Below the pieces are notes generated by a model. It ran no database searches. It worked only from the letters and a program-made list of their open reading frames with translations, and was not told where the DNA came from. From the NCBI GenBank assembly GCA_000955785.1, contig JYOD01000124.1, positions 1 through 64,000 on the forward strand: DNA of 64,000 bases, written 5' to 3'. Of the stretch, positions 60,089 to 64,000 are shown one piece after another. The stretch comes from Burkholderiaceae bacterium 16 (GTDB taxonomy: Bacteria > Pseudomonadota > Gammaproteobacteria > Burkholderiales > Burkholderiaceae). The stretch's first letter is position 1. Each line of letters begins with the position of its first letter. The translations under genes and the position numbers were made by a program.

Positions 60089-60804
60089 GGCCAGCCCCTG
60101 GCGGTTGCAGAGCGATCTTGTGCATGGCAGGCGCTGGCCGTTCGCCCCGCATTTCGACCTGGCTGACTCGGCACTGACCACGTGCTTGATGCGACTCTTC
60201 AGCGGCGGGAATTGGTCCGTAATTCGGTTCCGGCTACTCGAAATGCGGTGGTCTGCACGTAAGTAACGATAGGCGCTCGCACCGACGATGTGCAAGCCAG
60301 AGATCATGTGCCAGATAACAAAACTGGCGCGGCAGGTATCCCAATGCGCCGCATGCCGTCTGGCCCTTGCCAATCCCTCCTCTCACGCATCCGGGCTCCA
60401 TGCCAGATGCCCGGATCGGCCGAACGCTGGTGCACGGCAAGCCTCCAGCGCGATCGGACACGTCATGCCGCGGGGAAATCAAGGCGTTAGCGCATTGCGC
60501 CACTCGGGGATACGCAATACGCCGGAAAGTCCGGCGGGCCCATCCCTGGGCGGCCAGCGCTGCCATCCCGTTGACCTGGATCAACCCGGCCCCCCGTCTG
60601 TCTCCTAATCTTTCACATGGATATCGAAATCCGGTGGATTCCCGATCAGGGCAGTCTGAAATGCCTTCGCGGGACTACGGAGTGCCATTGACCTTCTCGG
60701 CCTACAGCCAGGGGCGGTGCGATGCGATGGCTTGCGAGCGTTAGCGGGTATTGAATGCCACCCACCACGGTACCTTTGATTTGCGGATTCCTGAGGAGAA
60801 CAGG
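60089..60804. other. 716-base gap upstream of dctA
   Basis: I see no convincing gene on either strand, although several short open frames exist. Base composition is slightly lower in GC than the core genes. It should contain the dctA promoter (minus strand) and the promoter of the small exported protein at 60805; neither is clear. Confidence 0.4.
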
Positions 60805-61194
60805 ATGATCATGCATCTGAATTTGCGCACTGTGATGGCAGCGGTGTGCACGACGCTGGCGATCGCATCGGGCCCTGTCCGTGGCGACGAAATCCCGCTG
60901 ATCACCGGCCAGCATTGGATCGAGTCATCGGAGCAGGCGAAGAAGGCTTACCTCATTGGCATCGCCAATGTCATCCAGGTTGATATCGCGTATCGGGCTC
61001 AGGTGGGCAATTCACCACCCGACACGCAAAGCGTCATTCCTCGCCTGGCGAAGGGGCTGCAGGGCCAGACACTCGAAACGGTGCGGGAAGGACTGGATCG
61101 GTGGTACGCCACGCACTCCGATCGGCTTCAGCGGCCGGTTATCGAAACGATCTGGTTCGAAATGGTCGTTCCCGGACTTCAGCGCAACAAGTAG
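60805..61194 (+). CDS. Small exported protein of unknown function
   Basis: 129 residues. A signal peptide (MHLNLRTVMAAVCTTLAIASGPVRG, cleavage before DEIP) precedes a soluble part with HWIESSEQAKKAYLIGIANV and a helical C terminus ending ETIWFEMVVPGLQRN. I do not recognise a family. ATG at 60805 follows GAGGAGAACAG with good spacing; ATG at 60811 is an alternative. It ends nine bases before a small lipoprotein gene, so they are probably co-transcribed. Confidence 0.65.
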   Translation: MIMHLNLRTVMAAVCTTLAIASGPVRGDEIPLITGQHWIESSEQAKKAYLIGIANVIQVDIAYRAQVGNSPPDTQSVIPRLAKGLQGQTLETVREGLDRWYATHSDRLQRPVIETIWFEMVVPGLQRNK

Positions 61195-61203
61195 GTGAAA
61201 CGC

Positions 61204-61428
61204 ATGAAATCACTCGGACTGATCGGTGCAACGCTTGCCCTCGTCGGCATTGTCGGGTGCACGAACATGACGCCGCAACAACAAGGGACGATGTCCGGCG
61301 CGGGCGTGGGCGCGTTGGCCGGCGCAGGCATTGCTGCCATCGCGGGCGGGAGCGCCTGGACCGGTGCCGCGGTAGGCGCTGTCGCTGGCGGTGTCGCGGG
61401 CAACATCAAGGGAGGCAAGCAGCAGTAA
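61204..61428 (+). CDS. Small lipoprotein with glycine zipper
   Basis: 74 residues. A lipoprotein signal (KSLGLIGATLALVGIVGC) ends in a lipobox-like LVGIVGC, then TPQQQGTMSGAGVGALAGAGI and repeated glycine-spaced small residues (GAAVGAVAGGVAGN), the YMGG-type glycine zipper often found in outer-membrane lipoproteins. ATG at 61204 follows AGGTGA. GTG at 61195 directly after the previous stop is an alternative start. Function is unknown; similar proteins affect envelope integrity. Confidence 0.7.
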   Translation: MKSLGLIGATLALVGIVGCTNMTPQQQGTMSGAGVGALAGAGIAAIAGGSAWTGAAVGAVAGGVAGNIKGGKQQ

Positions 61429-61540
61429 GACGCGTCCGGCGCTTCGCCGCAAGATCTGGCGCGGAGACTTGCCTCACCCTCCGGCCTTGGCCTGTCGCGC
61501 GCGAGGCAGCTGGCGCAAACCTGACGATGGGGAATGCCAC

Positions 61541-62962
61541 ATGTCCAAGAATACGAAGGGAAGGAGCGAAAGTGCCGCGCCTCAAACCGGGACGCCTTAC
61601 TTGTCGGCTGATGAACGCGCCGCTAAAGGGCGGGCACTGCGCGACACGGTGCCGCGCGCATCGCACGCTGGATGGACGCCGCCCAAGGATCGCCGCGACC
61701 CGGTTGAACTCCTGATCGAATCCAATGAGGGCCGCATCCTGAGCCTGACCCCGATACGCTTCGGGCGCATGGCGGCTTCGCCATTCGCGTTCTATCGTGG
61801 CGCGGCCGTACTGATGGCAGCCGACCTTGCCGGCACCCCGACGAGCGGGATCCGGGTGCAGGCGTGCGGCGATGCGCACCTGATGAACTTTGGCGGCTTC
61901 GCGACGCCCGAGCGCAACGTGATCTTCGACGTCAACGATCTCGACGAGACGCTGCCGGCCCCTTTTGAGTGGGACCTCAAGCGGCTTGCGGCCAGTGTGG
62001 TCGTGGCGGCGCAACATCTGGAGCTTCCCCGCAGCGACGCGGGACGCGTGGCAACGGATCTCGTGCGCGAATACCGCGAGCGGATGGACAATTTCGCCGG
62101 GATGCGGGCGCTCGATGTCTGGTACAACAGGATCGACCTGCAAAAGTATGAAGACCGGACGGGCAATCCGGCTGTGGTGGCAGCGGCTCGCAAGCGGTTG
62201 GAGGAGCGGCTCGAATCAGAGCGGCGCAAGACGGTGCCTGACCATCTGTATCCGAAGCTCGTCTCGGAGCAAGGGGTCAAGCCCAGGATCAAGGACGAAC
62301 CCCCCCTGATTTTCCATCCGACGGAAGAACAGGCTCCCGGTCTCGAGTCCGGGTACGAGGAATCCATTGCCTCGTATCGGGAGAGCTTGCCCGAGCATGT
62401 CCGGACACTGTTCGACCGCTTCCACTACGTGGACCTGGCTCTCAAGGTCGTCGGCGTGGGAAGCGTTGGCACGATGTGCGCCGTGGGACTGTTCATGGCG
62501 GCGGACAACGACCCGTTGTTCCTGCAAGTGAAGGAGGCGAAGGCCTCCGTGCTCGAGCCCTATGCGGGCAAGAGCCTGCACTCCAATCATGGCCAGCGCG
62601 TCATCGTGGGACAGCGCCTCATGCAGTCGGCCAGCGATGTGTTCCTTGGATGGACCCGAGGCGTGAACGGCCGCGAATTCTATGTCCGCCAGCTTCGCGA
62701 CATGAAGTTGTCCGCGGTCATCGAGGACTGGGATACAGGGTTGTTGCGGCAATACGCGCGGATGTGCGCGCATGCCCTGGCGCGCGCGCATGCCCGCTCC
62801 GGCGATGCTGCGGTGATCGCCGGATACATGGGCTCCGGGCAATCCTTCGACGACGCTGTGGGCGAGTTTGCGACGGAGTATGCCTCCCAGAACCGAAGCG
62901 ATTATCGGGCGTTCCTCAGTGCAATCAGAGAGGGCCGGATCCCGGTGATGGTCGAGGACTAG
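61541..62962 (+). CDS. DUF2252 family protein
   Basis: 473 residues. The recognisable core is VQACGDAHLMNFGGFATPER followed by IFDVNDLDETLPAPFEWDLKRLA, which defines DUF2252. GDAHLMNFG and FDVNDLDE resemble the catalytic and metal-binding loops of aminoglycoside phosphotransferase-like kinases, so a kinase-like fold is likely; substrate and activity are unknown. A later conserved part is FLQVKEAKASVLEPY, with a possible phosphate-binding lysine. ATG at 61541 is preferred over earlier in-frame codons that would add 50 proline/arginine-rich residues. Confidence 0.85.
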   Translation: MSKNTKGRSESAAPQTGTPYLSADERAAKGRALRDTVPRASHAGWTPPKDRRDPVELLIESNEGRILSLTPIRFGRMAASPFAFYRGAAVLMAADLAGTPTSGIRVQACGDAHLMNFGGFATPERNVIFDVNDLDETLPAPFEWDLKRLAASVVVAAQHLELPRSDAGRVATDLVREYRERMDNFAGMRALDVWYNRIDLQKYEDRTGNPAVVAAARKRLEERLESERRKTVPDHLYPKLVSEQGVKPRIKDEPPLIFHPTEEQAPGLESGYEESIASYRESLPEHVRTLFDRFHYVDLALKVVGVGSVGTMCAVGLFMAADNDPLFLQVKEAKASVLEPYAGKSLHSNHGQRVIVGQRLMQSASDVFLGWTRGVNGREFYVRQLRDMKLSAVIEDWDTGLLRQYARMCAHALARAHARSGDAAVIAGYMGSGQSFDDAVGEFATEYASQNRSDYRAFLSAIREGRIPVMVED

Positions 62963-63018
62963 GCAGGAACGCTGCCGGGGTTTTCCGGGGAGATGCTCAC
63001 GGCGTGGAGAGGCCCACA

Positions 63019-63361
63019 ATGAACGCTCGCGTCTCGGAGCCCCGGCGACGCTCGGGATTCGCCTCTGACTACGCAAGACTTCTCGCTCGTCCTGGGTGGG
63101 CCACTCTTCCAGCTTCTGCGTAAGGCACACCTGGCCGATGATGCGCTGCACCTGGTGCACCAGCGCATCATCGTCATGTCCTTGTTTGCCTGGCTAGCGC
63201 TCCTGGTGCTGTCAGGGGCTGAGGGGCAGCTGTTGGGCGGGCGAGCGACCTTGCCTTTTCTGCTGGACATCGAAGCGCATGCGCGCTTCCTGCTGGTGAT
63301 GCCGCTGTTGATTGCTTCGGAGCTGGTGGTGCACCTTCGCATGCGGCCGGTGGCGAGGCTT
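63019..63361 (+). pseudogene. 5' fragment of a membrane protein gene, frameshifted and truncated
   Basis: From about 63075 one frame reads DFSLVLGGPLFQLLRKAHL, then QRIIVMSLFAWLALLVLS and FLLVMPLLIASELVVHLRMRP, which is clearly the start of a membrane protein. An ATG at 63019 is in another frame, and the protein frame has a stop at 63020-63022, so a single-base change near the 5' end has broken it. After RPVARL (63361) the sequence switches to another gene. The family is not identified. Confidence 0.6.
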
Positions 63362-63812
63362 GCTGCCGCCGGCCTGGTTTGGCGAGGTGTCGCTGCTGGA
63401 TCGCTTGCCCCGGGCGCATAGCGCGATAGCGCTGGCCGACTCTGCGTTGCTGTCGGTCAGCGTCGAAAAATTCGATGCCCTGATGCAGCGCAGTGCGTTC
63501 GCGCAGGCCATTGCCGCACTGCTGGCGGCGCGTTTGCGGCTGGCCTATGGGCTGATGGGAGATTCGGCGCTGCAAGGCACGCGCGAGCGCATCGGCCGGC
63601 GCCTGGCGTTGCTGGCGCACGGTGACGTGACGCAATCGGCCAGCAGCCGCGACAGCGTCAGCACCTCCCAGGAGAACCTGGCCATGATGCTGGGTATCAG
63701 CCGGCCGACGCTCAATAAGGAGTTGCAAGCCCTGGCCAGGCTCGGCGCAATCAGCTTGCGCTATGGCCGCATTGAGATCCTCGACATGCAGTTGCTGCAA
63801 GGGAAATACTGA
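63360..63812 (+). pseudogene. 3' fragment of a Crp/Fnr-family regulator gene
   Basis: Reads PPAWFGEVSLLDRLPRAHSA, the end of a cyclic-nucleotide-type effector domain, then a helix-turn-helix (SQENLAMMLGISRPTLNKELQAL) and a normal C terminus. About 80 N-terminal residues that should precede it are missing, and the bases before 63360 belong to a membrane protein gene. No start with a ribosome binding site is present, so it is probably not expressed as a regulator. Confidence 0.65.
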
Positions 63813-63831
63813 GTCCGAAGGAACGCCCTTT

Positions 63832-64000
63832 TTATCGAGGGGTAGCCGCGAGCAGTTCCGCCAGCAAATCCTCGCCAGCCCACGAAGGGCGAACCGCGCT
63901 CCGCTCGGCCGCGCGCACCAGCGCGCACAAGCGGGCGTTCACCGGCGCGTGTTGCCGGTGCCGTTCGGCAAGGCGCAGCACTTCGCCGTTGATCCAGTCG
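63832..64000 (-). CDS. Partial: 3' end of a 2-dehydropantoate 2-reductase-like gene
   Basis: The minus strand reads DWINGEVLRLAERHRQ, then PVNARLCALVRAAE, ending with TAA at 63834-63832. The pattern NGEV-(R/V)-LA-x-H-x8-PVN is the C-terminal signature of ketopantoate reductase (PanE/ApbA family), which uses NADPH in pantothenate synthesis; many relatives act on other 2-ketoacids. Only about 55 codons are inside the window; the rest lies to the right. Confidence 0.7.
   Translation of the reverse strand, partial: DWINGEVLRLAERHRQHAPVNARLCALVRAAERSAVRPSWAGEDLLAELLAATPR

Noticed and set aside
57327..60100. Integrated island at tRNA-Arg
   Set aside because: No integrase gene and no repeat of the tRNA 3' end to the right within the window, so an island boundary is not supported.
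60089..60300. Sigma-54 promoter for dctA
   Set aside because: No GG-N10-GC element with the expected TGGCAC and TTGC parts was found, and dctBD genes are absent.
60234..60584. Minus-strand open frame of 116 codons upstream of dctA
   Set aside because: Low-quality composition with no binding site; nothing recognisable.

Overview
The window looks like chromosome 1 of a high-GC betaproteobacterium of the family Burkholderiaceae, most likely Cupriavidus or a close relative. The evidence is the order mnmG-rsmG-parA-parB-atpIBEFHAGDC, the Bug-type tricarboxylate receptor, the branched-chain amino acid ABC cassette and the gcvTHP/sdaA block. The genus is inferred; the family is fairly secure. ParABS and the atp operon place the window near the replication origin, but oriC and dnaA are not in it.

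Layout. 378-3982: branched-chain amino acid ABC transporter, with LivM and LivG fused and no binding protein beside it. 4248-7178: LysR regulator, divergent Bug receptor and N-formylglutamate amidohydrolase. 7207-11806: terminator, three parS sites (one inside mnmG), mnmG, rsmG, parA, parB. 12048-19852: promoter, nine-gene ATP synthase operon, terminator. 19885-20106: a minus-strand terminator behind a 44-codon ORF that I do not recognise. 20431-27124: DUF3298-like secreted protein, CoA-binding protein, esterase, hemE, a gap with two DnaA boxes, priA. 27169-34726: PutA operator motifs, trifunctional putA, a LivK-type binding protein, a large TPR-like protein. 34888-39559: CPA2 antiporter, YbdK-type ligase, small membrane protein, OsmC protein, persulfide dioxygenase-like hydrolase, a gene remnant, an EthD-like protein. 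39645-46728 (minus strand): tandem glycine riboswitch with terminator, gcvT-gcvH-gcvP, DUF421 protein, sdaA. 46919-49237: rep helicase. 49260-52928: intradiol dioxygenase and LTXXQ periplasmic protein divergent from a two-component system. 52957-56939: orphan binding protein, hemN behind an FNR-type promoter, diheme cytochrome c. 57327-57402: tRNA-Arg(CCG). 57403-64000: less conserved region with REP-like repeats, dctA plus a binding protein, small exported proteins, a DUF2252 protein, two truncated genes joined to each other, and the 3' end of a panE-like gene.

How the genes connect. The glycine cleavage system, serine deaminase and riboswitch form one glycine/serine catabolic unit. putA carries its own DNA-binding domain and matching operator motifs. 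hemE and hemN serve haem synthesis, and the hemN promoter has the geometry of an oxygen-responsive class II promoter. The dioxygenase, LTXXQ protein and two-component genes share a control region with a repeated octamer, which is the least explained regulatory unit here. No CRISPR array, rRNA or intact transposase was found.
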